A stretch of 42,610 bases of DNA from an uncultured Lachnospiraceae bacterium (GTDB lineage: Bacteria > Bacillota > Clostridia > Lachnospirales > Lachnospiraceae). The position numbers were made by a program, and so were the translations under genes. The stretch lies in NCBI GenBank assembly GCA_947593975.1, contig CANQDW010000008.1, positions 1-42,610 of the forward strand, given 5' to 3'. This document shows positions 17,000-25,999 of this stretch, piece by piece; position 1 is the first letter of the stretch; each line of letters begins with the position of its first letter. Under the pieces are notes generated by a model. It ran no database searches. It had not been told where the DNA came from and saw only the letters and a program-made list of their open reading frames with translations.

Positions 17000-17755
17000 A
17001 TGGAAAAAATAACACAAACTGCAGGAAGAGATCAGCTCGGCGGCTTCGCGCCGGATTTCGCTCACTTTAACGACGACGTTCTCTTTGGCGAGAACTGGAA
17101 CAACAAAGACATAGATCTGAAGACGCGGTGCATCATCACCGTGGTGGCGCTGATGAGCTCCGGTATCACGGACTCGTCGCTTACTTATCATCTGGAAAAC
17201 GCCAAGGCGCACGGCGTAACGCGCGCGGAGATAGCGGCGATAGTAACCCATGTCGGATTTTATGTCGGCTGGCCAAAGGCATGGGCAGTATTTCGTCTGG
17301 CAAAAGATGTATGGGACGAGAAAACGCCGGAACTGACAGAAAAGGACGCATATCAGAATACAATACTGTTTCCTGTCGGCGCGCCTAACGACGGATTTGC
17401 GCAGTATTTTTCCGGACAGAGCTATCTTTCCCCGGTATCAAAAGATCAGGTCGGTATTTTTAATGTGACGTTTGAACCGGGCTGCCGCAACAACTGGCAT
17501 ATCCACCACGCCGACAAGGGCGGCGGACAGATACTTATCTGCGTCGGCGGAAGAGGATACTATCAGGAATGGGGCAAAGAAGCCATAGAAATGAAACCGG
17601 GAGACTGTATCAATATCCCCGCGGGCGTAAAGCACTGGCACGGCGCGGCGCCGGATTCATGGTTTTCACACCTTGCCGTCGAAGTACCGGGAGAAAACGG
17701 TTCAAACGAATGGCTTGAGCCGGTGGATGAGAAGGAGTACGGGATACTGAAATAA
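17000..17755 (+). CDS. Carboxymuconolactone decarboxylase (CMD)-cupin fusion protein
   Basis: This 251-residue cytoplasmic protein has two domains. Residues 20-115 form a CMD/AhpD-like helical domain, but the redox C-x-x-C of AhpD is missing. Residues 125-245 form a cupin with metal ligands likely in N-W-H-I-H-H and the second motif P-A-G-V-K-H-W-H. Such fusions are often found beside TetR or MerR regulators and reductases, and are suspected to handle reactive carbonyl or quinone-like compounds; no substrate can be given from this sequence. AAAGGAGG lies before the ATG, 20 bases after tetR. Codon use is more G+C rich than in neighbours. Confidence 0.88.
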   Translation: MEKITQTAGRDQLGGFAPDFAHFNDDVLFGENWNNKDIDLKTRCIITVVALMSSGITDSSLTYHLENAKAHGVTRAEIAAIVTHVGFYVGWPKAWAVFRLAKDVWDEKTPELTEKDAYQNTILFPVGAPNDGFAQYFSGQSYLSPVSKDQVGIFNVTFEPGCRNNWHIHHADKGGGQILICVGGRGYYQEWGKEAIEMKPGDCINIPAGVKHWHGAAPDSWFSHLAVEVPGENGSNEWLEPVDEKEYGILK

Positions 17756-17780
17756 GATATTTTTAAGTAGGATAATATAT

Positions 17781-17809
17781 TTGCAGGATATTGATCATAT
17801 ATCCTGCAA
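17781..17809 (+). terminator. Terminator after the tetR-CMD/cupin operon
   Basis: A perfect 11-bp stem (17781-17791 and 17799-17809) with a 7-base loop is followed by a T-rich stretch. It lies 26 bases past the CMD-cupin stop. Confidence 0.7.
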
Positions 17810-17839
17810 TTTATATTTTAAGCTATATGAAAACTTAAG

Positions 17840-17868
17840 TTGAGTTTTATATCAGATTGTGTTATAGT
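17840..17868 (+). promoter_or_regulatory. Sigma-A promoter of the methyltransferase-hslO-clpC run
   Basis: TTGAGT, 17 bases and TATAGT precede the methyltransferase gene by about 58 bases. The following six genes are separated by at most 45 bases, so they may share this promoter. Confidence 0.6.
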
Positions 17869-17925
17869 CAGTATAGCACATGTGTGTCAAATCCTGCGAA
17901 GGGGGCGCACAAAGAGGAGACTATA

Positions 17926-18705
17926 ATGGAAGCTTATTCGGTATTTGCAGGTATATATGATGAATTTATGGATAATATTCCCTACGAAAAATGGGAAGAA
18001 TATCTGACATGTATATTAAAGGAATATGGAATAGATTCGGGTATCGTTGCGGAGCTTGGATGCGGGACCGGGATAATGACAAGAAGGCTTGCAAAGCGCG
18101 GTTATGATATGATCGGGATCGATGTATCGGAAGAGATGCTTGCTGCTGCGCGTGAAAATGAAGATAGCGGCGGCATATTATATCTCAATCAGGATATGAG
18201 GGAGCTTGAACTGTTTGGTACGGTAAATGCCGTAATAAGCGTATGCGACAGCATGAATTATATTTTATCCGAAGACGACTTATGCAGCGTGTTTAAAAAA
18301 GTCAATAATTATCTTGAAAAGGACGGTTTATTTATATTTGACATAAAAACGTTACATTTCTATAGTAATATCCTTAAAGATACTGTGCAGGCGGATAACA
18401 GGAAAGACGCCTGTCTTATATGGGAGAATTATTTTGATGAGGATTCGCGCATACATACGTATGATCTGACAATGTTTATTGCCGCAGAAGACGGAACGGA
18501 AGATGAAAAGCTGTATGAAAGGTATACTGAAAGGCATTTTCAGAGAGCATATTCGGCAGAAGAGATAAAAAGGGCGATAGATAATGCAGGCATGGAACTT
18601 GTTGCGGTATATGGCGCAATGACATATGAGGATCCGAAAGACGACGACGAAAGGATATATTTTGTTGTAAAGGAAGGATACCAGGATGGAAAGTACTATA
18701 TGTAA
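17926..18705 (+). CDS. Class I SAM-dependent methyltransferase
   Basis: This 259-residue cytoplasmic enzyme has SAM motif I V-A-E-L-G-C-G-T-G at about residues 42-50, the acidic end of strand two (I-G-I-D-V-S), and D-S-M-N-Y-I-L typical of small-molecule methyltransferases of the Methyltransf_25 type. The substrate is unknown. The frame is open to 17857, but GAGGAG six bases before 17926 supports the start given. The last 20 bases overlap hslO, whose ribosome binding site lies inside this gene. Confidence 0.85.
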   Translation: MEAYSVFAGIYDEFMDNIPYEKWEEYLTCILKEYGIDSGIVAELGCGTGIMTRRLAKRGYDMIGIDVSEEMLAAARENEDSGGILYLNQDMRELELFGTVNAVISVCDSMNYILSEDDLCSVFKKVNNYLEKDGLFIFDIKTLHFYSNILKDTVQADNRKDACLIWENYFDEDSRIHTYDLTMFIAAEDGTEDEKLYERYTERHFQRAYSAEEIKRAIDNAGMELVAVYGAMTYEDPKDDDERIYFVVKEGYQDGKYYM

Positions 18706-19606
18706 GGATTATATAATAAGGGCGACGGCGTGCGATAACAGTATCAGGGCATTTGCCGCCACGACAGGCAATCTTGTGGAACAGGCAAGGAAATATCACA
18801 ATACGAGCCCGGTTGCGACGGCGGCGCTTGGAAGGCTCCTTACCGCCGGAAGCATGATGGGCGTAATGATGAAGGGAGATAAGGATATCCTTACGCTGAC
18901 TATAAAGGGAACGGGTCCGATAGGCGGGATTACGGTTACTGCAGACAGTGACGGATATGTAAAGGGATATGTTAATGAACCATGCGTGATACTTCCGGCA
19001 AACGACAGAGGAAAGCTTGACGTAAGCGGCGCCATAGGTTCCGGTACGCTAAGCGTCATTAAAGATATAGGGCTTAAGGAACCGTATACCGGGCAGATCG
19101 ACCTTGTTTCGGGCGAGATAGCGGAGGATCTGACTTATTATTATGCGGTATCGGAACAGATACCGTCTTCCATAGCGCTCGGGGTGTTAATGAACGGAAG
19201 CGACGCGGGCGAAGACAAATTAAATACGGTAAGGTGCGCCGGCGGATTCGTTATACAGCTCATGCCGGAAGTTTCGGAAGATATCATAACGGAACTGGAA
19301 ACAAAGCTCGGCAATATAAAGCCTGTCACGACGATGCTTTCAGAGGGCATGACGCCTTATGACATATTGTCGGAGATCTTGGGAGATATGGGGCTTTGCG
19401 TAAATGAACAGACGGAATGCGGCTACAGATGCAATTGTTCGAGAGAAAGGGTGGAAAAGGCGCTCATAAGCATAGGGAAAAAAGAACTCGATTCCCTTAT
19501 AAGCGAAGGAAAACCTATAGAGATGGGCTGCCAGTTCTGCGGTAAAAAATATATATTTAATACAGATGACCTTATGTATATAAAGAACAGTCAGGAGGAT
19601 AAATAA
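18686..19606 (+). CDS. hslO: Hsp33 redox-regulated chaperone
   Basis: This 306-residue cytoplasmic holdase is switched on by oxidative unfolding. The C-terminal zinc switch is intact: C-N-C at 249-251 and C-Q-F-C at 282-285. The N-terminal core carries G-R-L-L-T-A-G-S-M-M-G and G-P-I-G-G-I. AAGGAAGG lies eight bases before the ATG, inside the methyltransferase gene. One base separates its stop from the next gene. Its neighbour clpC, four genes on, is also a protein quality control factor. Confidence 0.95.
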   Translation: MESTICKDYIIRATACDNSIRAFAATTGNLVEQARKYHNTSPVATAALGRLLTAGSMMGVMMKGDKDILTLTIKGTGPIGGITVTADSDGYVKGYVNEPCVILPANDRGKLDVSGAIGSGTLSVIKDIGLKEPYTGQIDLVSGEIAEDLTYYYAVSEQIPSSIALGVLMNGSDAGEDKLNTVRCAGGFVIQLMPEVSEDIITELETKLGNIKPVTTMLSEGMTPYDILSEILGDMGLCVNEQTECGYRCNCSRERVEKALISIGKKELDSLISEGKPIEMGCQFCGKKYIFNTDDLMYIKNSQEDK

Positions 19607-19607
19607 T

Positions 19608-21752
19608 ATGAACGGAAGAAAGGCAATATGCATAGCTGCCGTGATATTTCTTGCAGGCGTATTTTGCACCTGCGGTTTTTCGGGAAAAGAAGCGGCAGCG
19701 GCGGCAAAGACAGGCGTGGTAAATACCGACGGGCTTAATGTCAGAAGCGGCGCGGGAACCAATTATACCCCGGTACAGCATGAAGGCGCGGGCATTAAGC
19801 TTATGAAAGGCGCTAAATTAAAGATTAATTCGGAAGCGGCAGGAGGCTGGTATCAGGTATCGTTTACATATTCCGGCAAGGAATTTGAAGGGTATGTGGC
19901 TTCAATGTATGTGACCGTTGAGAGCAAGAAGGGCGCTCTTGCGGAGAATCTTGGCATTAAAGCTGTCATGCTATCAAAGCAGAAGATATATGAAAAAGCC
20001 GCGGCCAAATCGCCGTATCTTAAGAGCAGCAATAAGATAGTTAAACTTAAAGCGAAGAAAGAGGTAACGATAAACGCGGTAAAAAAAGTATCGGGTTCGT
20101 TCTGGTATGAAATCTTATTTACACAGGGCAAAAGCGAATTAAGCGGTTATGTAAAAGCGGACGCCGTTAAGGTTAATAAGAAAAATATACCCGCATACAT
20201 TATAAAAAAGACATCATTAAAAAGCAGGGCGTCTTCCGGCGCGCCGAATGTAAAAGTGAAGAAAAAGAACGTGAAGCTGAAGGCGGATAAGTCTGTCAGC
20301 ATATTAAAAGAAAAGACGGTTAAAGGGAAAAAATGGTTTAAGATAAAATGCAGCGTAAAGAAAAAGACGGTTAAAGGCTGGGTACAGTCAGGGTATGTTA
20401 TGTTTGAATCGGGAAAAGAGCCTTCATCGGAAAATAACGGAGAAAACGATAATCCGCCGGTAGTTTTATCAGACGCTGAATTTGAAGCGGATATGGCAAA
20501 ACAGGGATTCCCCGAGAGCTATAAGCCTGCGCTCAGGACACTCCATGCATCATATCCGTACTGGCAGTTTAAGATATATAATACCGGGCTTGACTGGAAT
20601 GCGGCGGTTGCAAGTGAAGCAAGGCCGGGTATAAGCCTTATATCAAATACCAACCCGGATGCGTGGAAGTCTTTTGATGAGGGAACTTACGACTGGGCGA
20701 CCGACGCGCACAAGGTATTTGACGGGACAACCTGGGTTGCAGCCTCAAAAGCCGCAGTATCATATTATATGGATCCGCGTAATTTTATAAATGAAAAAAA
20801 TATATTTATGTTTGAAGCGCTTTCCTACGAACCGGCGTATCAAAAGAGCGAAGGCGTAGCGACTATACTTGCAGGTACGTTTTTTGACGGCGCATCTTAT
20901 ACATATACCGATGATACGGGAGCGCAGGTCACTAAGTCTTACAAAGATACTTTTATCGAGGCGGCCGCGTTATCGGGTACAAGCCCGTTCCATCTTGCAT
21001 CGCGCATGAGGCAGGAAGTAGTGACCGGAAAGACTACGGTAAGCAGTTCGGTAACGGGTACTGTACCGGGTTATGAAAGCATATATAATTTCTTTAACAT
21101 AGGCGCGGCAGACAGCGTGGGAGGCGGCGCGGTTGAGAAAGGGCTTGCGTTTGCCGCGGGCGGAACGACGTATATGAGACCTTGGAACAATCAATACAGA
21201 TCGATATGCGGCGGCGCTATGTATATAGGAAGCAATTATATAAACCGCGGACAGAACACACTGTATCTGGAAAGGTTTAACGTTACGCCGCAGTCAACGT
21301 ATTCGCATCAGTATATGACTAATGTTACGGCGGCTTACTCGGAATCGCTTAAGACATATGAAGCGTATAAAAGCTGGATGGCTTCACAGGCTATCGTATT
21401 TTATATACCCGTATATAACGGGATGCCGGCAGAAGCATGTAAAATGCCGTCAGGAGACGTAAACCCGAACAACTGCCTTAAAGCGCTCAGCATAAGAGGA
21501 AATGCGACGCAGGCGGAATATGCAGTATCGCCGGCATTTATCGCAGGAGACAGGCAGACGACCGCTTATACTGTATCGGTGCCGGCAGCGGAAGGTGCGG
21601 TTACGGTATCTGCGCAGGCAGTAAATGCAAAGGCAAAAGTCGAGGGAACCGGTACGGTAAACCTTACGGAAGCCGTAACTAATATGGCTATAACCGTTAC
21701 TGCGCAGAACGGGGATAAGAGAACTTATAATATTGTTATAAACAGATATTAA
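19608..21752 (+). CDS. Secreted SH3b / N-acetylglucosaminidase cell-wall hydrolase
   Basis: This 714-residue exported protein has a Sec signal peptide (residues 1-34, ending in an Ala run). Three bacterial SH3 repeats follow: 35-105 (with L-N-V-R-S-G-A-G), 115-187 and 195-266. They are rich in Lys and probably bind the wall. A catalytic region of about residues 285-610 contains Y-Y-M-D-P-R-N-F, S-P-F-H-L-A-S-R and R-Q-E (Glu470, the probable acid), then Y-N-F-F-N-I-G-A, as in LytB/GH73-like glucosaminidases. The last 90 residues form a cadherin-like beta-sandwich (Q-N-G-D-K-R-T-Y-N-I), which also occurs in the next protein. AGGAGG precedes the ATG. The gene lies in a tight run with hslO and clpC. 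Confidence 0.87.
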   Translation: MNGRKAICIAAVIFLAGVFCTCGFSGKEAAAAAKTGVVNTDGLNVRSGAGTNYTPVQHEGAGIKLMKGAKLKINSEAAGGWYQVSFTYSGKEFEGYVASMYVTVESKKGALAENLGIKAVMLSKQKIYEKAAAKSPYLKSSNKIVKLKAKKEVTINAVKKVSGSFWYEILFTQGKSELSGYVKADAVKVNKKNIPAYIIKKTSLKSRASSGAPNVKVKKKNVKLKADKSVSILKEKTVKGKKWFKIKCSVKKKTVKGWVQSGYVMFESGKEPSSENNGENDNPPVVLSDAEFEADMAKQGFPESYKPALRTLHASYPYWQFKIYNTGLDWNAAVASEARPGISLISNTNPDAWKSFDEGTYDWATDAHKVFDGTTWVAASKAAVSYYMDPRNFINEKNIFMFEALSYEPAYQKSEGVATILAGTFFDGASYTYTDDTGAQVTKSYKDTFIEAAALSGTSPFHLASRMRQEVVTGKTTVSSSVTGTVPGYESIYNFFNIGAADSVGGGAVEKGLAFAAGGTTYMRPWNNQYRSICGGAMYIGSNYINRGQNTLYLERFNVTPQSTYSHQYMTNVTAAYSESLKTYEAYKSWMASQAIVFYIPVYNGMPAEACKMPSGDVNPNNCLKALSIRGNATQAEYAVSPAFIAGDRQTTAYTVSVPAAEGAVTVSAQAVNAKAKVEGTGTVNLTEAVTNMAITVTAQNGDKRTYNIVINRY

Positions 21753-21766
21753 CGGAAGGAAGGGAT

Positions 21767-23056
21767 ATGATGAGTTTAAGAGGAAGAAGGCTGCAGGCGG
21801 CGGCATTTATACTTGCGGCGGTACTGCTTGCGGGCGCGCGGGCGGATAAGGCGTCGGCGGCAAACGCAATGATCCAGTTTGGCGTCGGTCAGACAAGCAT
21901 TGCCGCGGGGACTGAATTTGTTGTTACGATGACGGTAAACGCATCTGAAAGCATTACAGGGATAGACGCATATGTTTCCTACGATGCATCGGTAATATCA
22001 TTTACGGGCGGCAGCGCCGGAGTAAGCGGAGATTCGGGACTGCTCCATATATCACAGGCGGATATACCCGGAGATAAAAGCAGCGTTCAGTATTCTCTTA
22101 AATTCAAAGCCTACGGCACCGGAACAGGATCAATAGGTATATCGGATGAGGCCGTCATAAAAGATGCGGGCGGAAAGAATATGCAGGCGACGAGCAACCG
22201 CATATCCGTTAATGTGACCGGAGGGCTCGCGCAGCCTGGCGTATCGGACGCGGGGTTAAGCAGCGATAATAATCTGCTTTCGTTAGAAGTAAGCAGCGGA
22301 GCGCTTGAACCTGAGTTTTCACCTGATATTACGAAATATTCGCTTACGGTGGATTATGAAACCGAAAAACTGTATTTTTCCTATAAAGCTTCAGATGATA
22401 TGGCAGCGGTGTCATTTTCGGGAAACGACAGTCTGTTTACCGGCGATAATAAAGTAAAGGTAAACGTGACGGCGCAAAACGGCGAAAAAAATAAATACGT
22501 TATTAATGTAAAGAAAGAAACCGAACAGGAAACGCAGCAGAGACTGATCGCGGAAGGTATTAAGAACGGTTCGGGAATAGACTTTGACGTATACAATGAC
22601 AACGGTTCGGTATATATCCAGAACCAGTACAAGTTTCAGATAGTAGACGTTGACGAAAGCACAAAGGTACCTACGGGCTACAGAAAGACTTCGGTGCTTT
22701 TGTACGGCGTAAACGTAACCGCATATACAATGGAGAACGACCTCGACAACGATTATCTCCTTATGTACTGCCTTAATGAAAACGGCGATCGGGAGTTCTA
22801 TCAGTTTGACAGGCAGGATAAAAGCCTGCAGAGATATACAGGGGATCTGATCGATAAGGTAAATGCGGACGCGCTTAACGATAACGATACCGAAAGCAAG
22901 GAGGCTGCCAAATACGCCGCTAATCTCAGGCAGTTGGCGATCATCATCGCGATCATTTCGGCTTTATGCGTAATACTGGTTATGGGAATGATAAGCGTTA
23001 TCATGAGGCAGTCGAAAACAAAGTCAAAAGGCCCAAAGGATGAGCTTGATTTTTAG
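21767..23056 (+). CDS. Cohesin-like and cadherin-like membrane-anchored surface protein
   Basis: This 429-residue protein has a signal peptide (1-32) and a cohesin-type beta-sandwich (about 35-150; G-I-D-A-Y-V-S-Y-D, then F-K-A-Y-G-T-G). A cadherin-like domain follows (about 168-248; Q-N-G-E-K-N-K-Y-V-I-N-V), then a charged 250-380 region and a C-terminal membrane helix (about 388-411) with a short basic tail. It would sit on the outer face, anchored at its C-terminus. No dockerin is evident in the window, so a cellulosome role is unlikely; binding the upstream hydrolase is possible but unproven. GGAAGGG precedes two adjacent ATG codons; the first is used. Confidence 0.8.
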   Translation: MMSLRGRRLQAAAFILAAVLLAGARADKASAANAMIQFGVGQTSIAAGTEFVVTMTVNASESITGIDAYVSYDASVISFTGGSAGVSGDSGLLHISQADIPGDKSSVQYSLKFKAYGTGTGSIGISDEAVIKDAGGKNMQATSNRISVNVTGGLAQPGVSDAGLSSDNNLLSLEVSSGALEPEFSPDITKYSLTVDYETEKLYFSYKASDDMAAVSFSGNDSLFTGDNKVKVNVTAQNGEKNKYVINVKKETEQETQQRLIAEGIKNGSGIDFDVYNDNGSVYIQNQYKFQIVDVDESTKVPTGYRKTSVLLYGVNVTAYTMENDLDNDYLLMYCLNENGDREFYQFDRQDKSLQRYTGDLIDKVNADALNDNDTESKEAAKYAANLRQLAIIIAIISALCVILVMGMISVIMRQSKTKSKGPKDELDF

Positions 23057-23068
23057 GGGGTACGCGGT

Positions 23069-23440
23069 ATGTACATTTCTATAGATTTTAACAGTGAGGA
23101 AGCAATATATGTCCAGTTATGCAATCAGATAATCATGCAGATAGCCGCCGAGGAGATACAGGAAGGCGATAACCTTCCGTCAGTAAGGGATCTTGCGGAT
23201 GAGATTGGTATCAATATGCATACCGTAAATAAAGCATATTCAATCCTCAGGCAGGAAGGGTATCTGACGCTTGACCGGAGAAAAGGCGCGGTAATATCGC
23301 TTAATCCGGACAAGATCAAAGCAATGAAGGAACTTAAGCGGACGCTTAGGATACTTATGGCGCAGGCCGTATGTAAAGATATATCGAGGGAAGAGATACA
23401 TGAACTCATTGATATAATATTTGAAGAATGGGGAAAATAA
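23069..23440 (+). CDS. YtrA-type GntR-family regulator
   Basis: This 123-residue protein has a winged helix at residues 10-75 with L-P-S-V-R-D-L-A and N-M-H-T-V-N-K-A-Y, and only a short helical tail, as in the YtrA subfamily. YtrA regulators usually repress their own operon, often with ABC transporters, in response to cell-wall stress. Here no transporter is beside it; the neighbours are two surface proteins upstream and clpC downstream. AGGGGG precedes the ATG, 12 bases after the surface protein gene. Its target is not visible. Confidence 0.9.
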   Translation: MYISIDFNSEEAIYVQLCNQIIMQIAAEEIQEGDNLPSVRDLADEIGINMHTVNKAYSILRQEGYLTLDRRKGAVISLNPDKIKAMKELKRTLRILMAQAVCKDISREEIHELIDIIFEEWGK

Positions 23441-23485
23441 TAATAAAACGCAAAGCATGGCACACAGCGTGGAAAAGAGGAAGAG

Positions 23486-25936
23486 ATGACACAGAATTAT
23501 ACCGAAAGCGCAAAACAGGCGCTTATAATAGCAGAAGATGTGGCATATAAATTCGCGGAAGGAAATGTTGGCACGGAGCATATAATCATGGGACTTATGG
23601 CGTGCGACGGTACTTCTGCCGAGATACTTGCGGCGAACGGGGTAGACAGGGTAAAGATCATGGAGACCGCAGCCAATATCATTGACTCCGGCAGGAAAGG
23701 AGAAAGCCCCGAAAGCGTAAAATATACTCCGAGGGCAGAAAAGCTCCTTGAGACGGCGCAGAAAGAAGCAAAAAGGCTGAAGTCAAAATATGTCGGCACA
23801 GAGCATATGCTTATGGCCGTTATAAAGGGCGACGATACTACGGCATATAAGCTCCTTGAAGCGATGAACATGAATAAATCCAGAATGTATACGGACTGTC
23901 TTGTTGCCCTTGGATATGACAGCAGTATGGGAAAAAGTGAATATATCGCGTTAAAGAGCAAAAAAAGCGGTAAGGGAAAATCGGCTACGCCGGCGCTTGA
24001 CAGATACAGCAGGGACCTTACGAAGTATGCGAAAGAAGGACGCCTTGACCCTGTCATAGGGCGCGAAAAGGAGATACAGAGCGTTATACAGATATTAAGC
24101 AGGAGGATGAAAAACAACCCCTGCCTGCTTGGAGAACCGGGCGTAGGAAAAACCGCGATAGCGGAAGGCCTTGCAATGAACATTGCCGACGGAAGCGTAC
24201 CGGATATGCTTATCGGGAAAAGGGTCGTTACGCTTGATCTGTCAGGTATGGTGGCGAGCACCAAATACCGCGGTGAATTTGAGGAGAGAATGAAGAAAGT
24301 ATTGAATGAAGTTATGAACGATGAAAATATACTTTTGTTCATTGACGAGATCCATACGATAATCGGAGCGGGAGGTGCGGAAAGCGCAATAGACGCTTCG
24401 AACATATTTAAACCTTTTTTGGCGCGTGGTGAGATTCAGATAATAGGAGCGACGACCACTGATGAATACCGGAAGAATATCGAAAAGGACGCCGCGCTTG
24501 AAAGACGCTTCCAGCCGGTAATGATAGAAGAACCTGATGAGCTTGCGGCTATAAAGATATTAAAAGGCCTGAGGCCGCGTTATGAAGAACATCATGGCGT
24601 AACGATAACGGACGGCGCGCTTGACGCCGCGGTAAAACTGACCGCGCGTTATGTAAACGACAGGTTCCTTCCGGATAAGGCGATAGACGCGATGGATGAG
24701 GCGGCTGCAATGGTACGGATAGGAAAGATATCCGCGTCGCCCGAGATAAAGGAATATGAGATAAAGAACAGGCGTCTTGAAACAGAGAAGGAAGAAGCGC
24801 TTAAGGATGAGGATTATGCCAGGGCTTCAGAGATAAAAAAAGAGCAGGAAGATATACGCAGACGTATGGATAAGCTCAAAAAGGAAAAGGAAAGCCGTAT
24901 AGATAAAAAAGAAAGCTTAAGCGTAACCGAAGATGAGATCGCCGACGTAGTTGCCGCCTGGACAGGGATACCGGTAAAGCGTCTGAAGCAGGCGGAAACA
25001 GAAAGGTTAAGACAGTTGGAAGAGATACTCCATAGAAGGGTTGTAGGGCAGGATGAGGCTGTAAGCGCAGTGTCAAAAGCGGTAAGAAGAGGCCGCGTGG
25101 GACTTAAGAACCCTAAAAGGCCTATCGGTTCATTCCTGTTTTTAGGACCTACCGGAGTAGGAAAGACGGAGCTTTCAAAGGCGCTTGCCGAAGCGGTATT
25201 CGGCGACGAGGGAGATATCATACGGGTAGATATGTCAGAATATATGGAAAAGCACAGCGTATCAAAGATGATCGGATCGCCGCCGGGATATGTAGGCTAT
25301 GAAGAAGGCGGGCAGCTGAGCGAGAGGGTAAGGCGCAAACCTTATTCCGTGCTTTTGTTTGACGAGATAGAAAAAGCGCATCCCGATGTGTTTAATATAC
25401 TGCTTCAGATACTTGAAGACGGACATGTTACCGATGCGCACGGACGCAATGTAAGTTTTAAAGATACCATTATCATTATGACTTCCAATGCGGGAGCCCA
25501 GAGGATTGCCGCGCCGAAGCTTCTTGGATTTGCATCGGGCGCGGATGAGGCGCAGAATTACGAAAAAATGAAAAATGACGTGATGGAAGAAGTAAAAAGG
25601 ATATTTAAGCCGGAGTTCATTAACCGTATAGATGAAATACTTGTATTCCACTCGCTTACGAAAGAAAATATAAAAGATATCGCAAAAATACTTATTTCGT
25701 CACTATGTAAGCGTATAGATGAGCAACTGGGGATAAAACTCGATATTGACGATGCCGTGTACGGGCATATCGCAGCGAGCGGTTTTGATACGGACTACGG
25801 CGCGCGTCCCGTAAGGAGGGCGATACAGACCGAGATCGAAGACGCGCTTGCCGATGAGCTTTTGTCAGGAAAAATATATCGCGATTCAAGCGTAAAAGTG
25901 TCATGCAGCGAGGATAAAATTACTTTTTCGCTATAG
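23486..25936 (+). CDS. clpC: ClpC ATPase, unfoldase of the ClpCP protease
   Basis: This 816-residue AAA+ protein unfolds substrates and feeds them to ClpP. It has two N-terminal repeats (1-145), AAA1 with Walker A at 216-223 and Walker B L-L-F-I-D-E, a coiled middle domain (about 415-475) with a UVR-like segment, and AAA2 with Walker A at 554-561. The ClpP-docking loop L-G-F (680-682) is present, so partnership with ClpP is expected. In Bacillus, clpC follows ctsR, mcsA and mcsB; those genes are absent here and a GntR gene takes the place. radA still follows after a small gene, as in Bacillus. I saw no CtsR operator. Confidence 0.95.
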   Translation: MTQNYTESAKQALIIAEDVAYKFAEGNVGTEHIIMGLMACDGTSAEILAANGVDRVKIMETAANIIDSGRKGESPESVKYTPRAEKLLETAQKEAKRLKSKYVGTEHMLMAVIKGDDTTAYKLLEAMNMNKSRMYTDCLVALGYDSSMGKSEYIALKSKKSGKGKSATPALDRYSRDLTKYAKEGRLDPVIGREKEIQSVIQILSRRMKNNPCLLGEPGVGKTAIAEGLAMNIADGSVPDMLIGKRVVTLDLSGMVASTKYRGEFEERMKKVLNEVMNDENILLFIDEIHTIIGAGGAESAIDASNIFKPFLARGEIQIIGATTTDEYRKNIEKDAALERRFQPVMIEEPDELAAIKILKGLRPRYEEHHGVTITDGALDAAVKLTARYVNDRFLPDKAIDAMDEAAAMVRIGKISASPEIKEYEIKNRRLETEKEEALKDEDYARASEIKKEQEDIRRRMDKLKKEKESRIDKKESLSVTEDEIADVVAAWTGIPVKRLKQAETERLRQLEEILHRRVVGQDEAVSAVSKAVRRGRVGLKNPKRPIGSFLFLGPTGVGKTELSKALAEAVFGDEGDIIRVDMSEYMEKHSVSKMIGSPPGYVGYEEGGQLSERVRRKPYSVLLFDEIEKAHPDVFNILLQILEDGHVTDAHGRNVSFKDTIIIMTSNAGAQRIAAPKLLGFASGADEAQNYEKMKNDVMEEVKRIFKPEFINRIDEILVFHSLTKENIKDIAKILISSLCKRIDEQLGIKLDIDDAVYGHIAASGFDTDYGARPVRRAIQTEIEDALADELLSGKIYRDSSVKVSCSEDKITFSL

Positions 25937-25999
25937 CAATTTTGACTGCGATATATTATAATAAAATTACTTAATATACTATAAGGAGGATGTATTATA

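Noticed and set aside
23497-24405. 302-codon open frame antisense to clpC
   Set aside because: It mirrors the codon pattern of clpC, has no ribosome binding site and encodes a Ser/Phe-rich sequence without family features.
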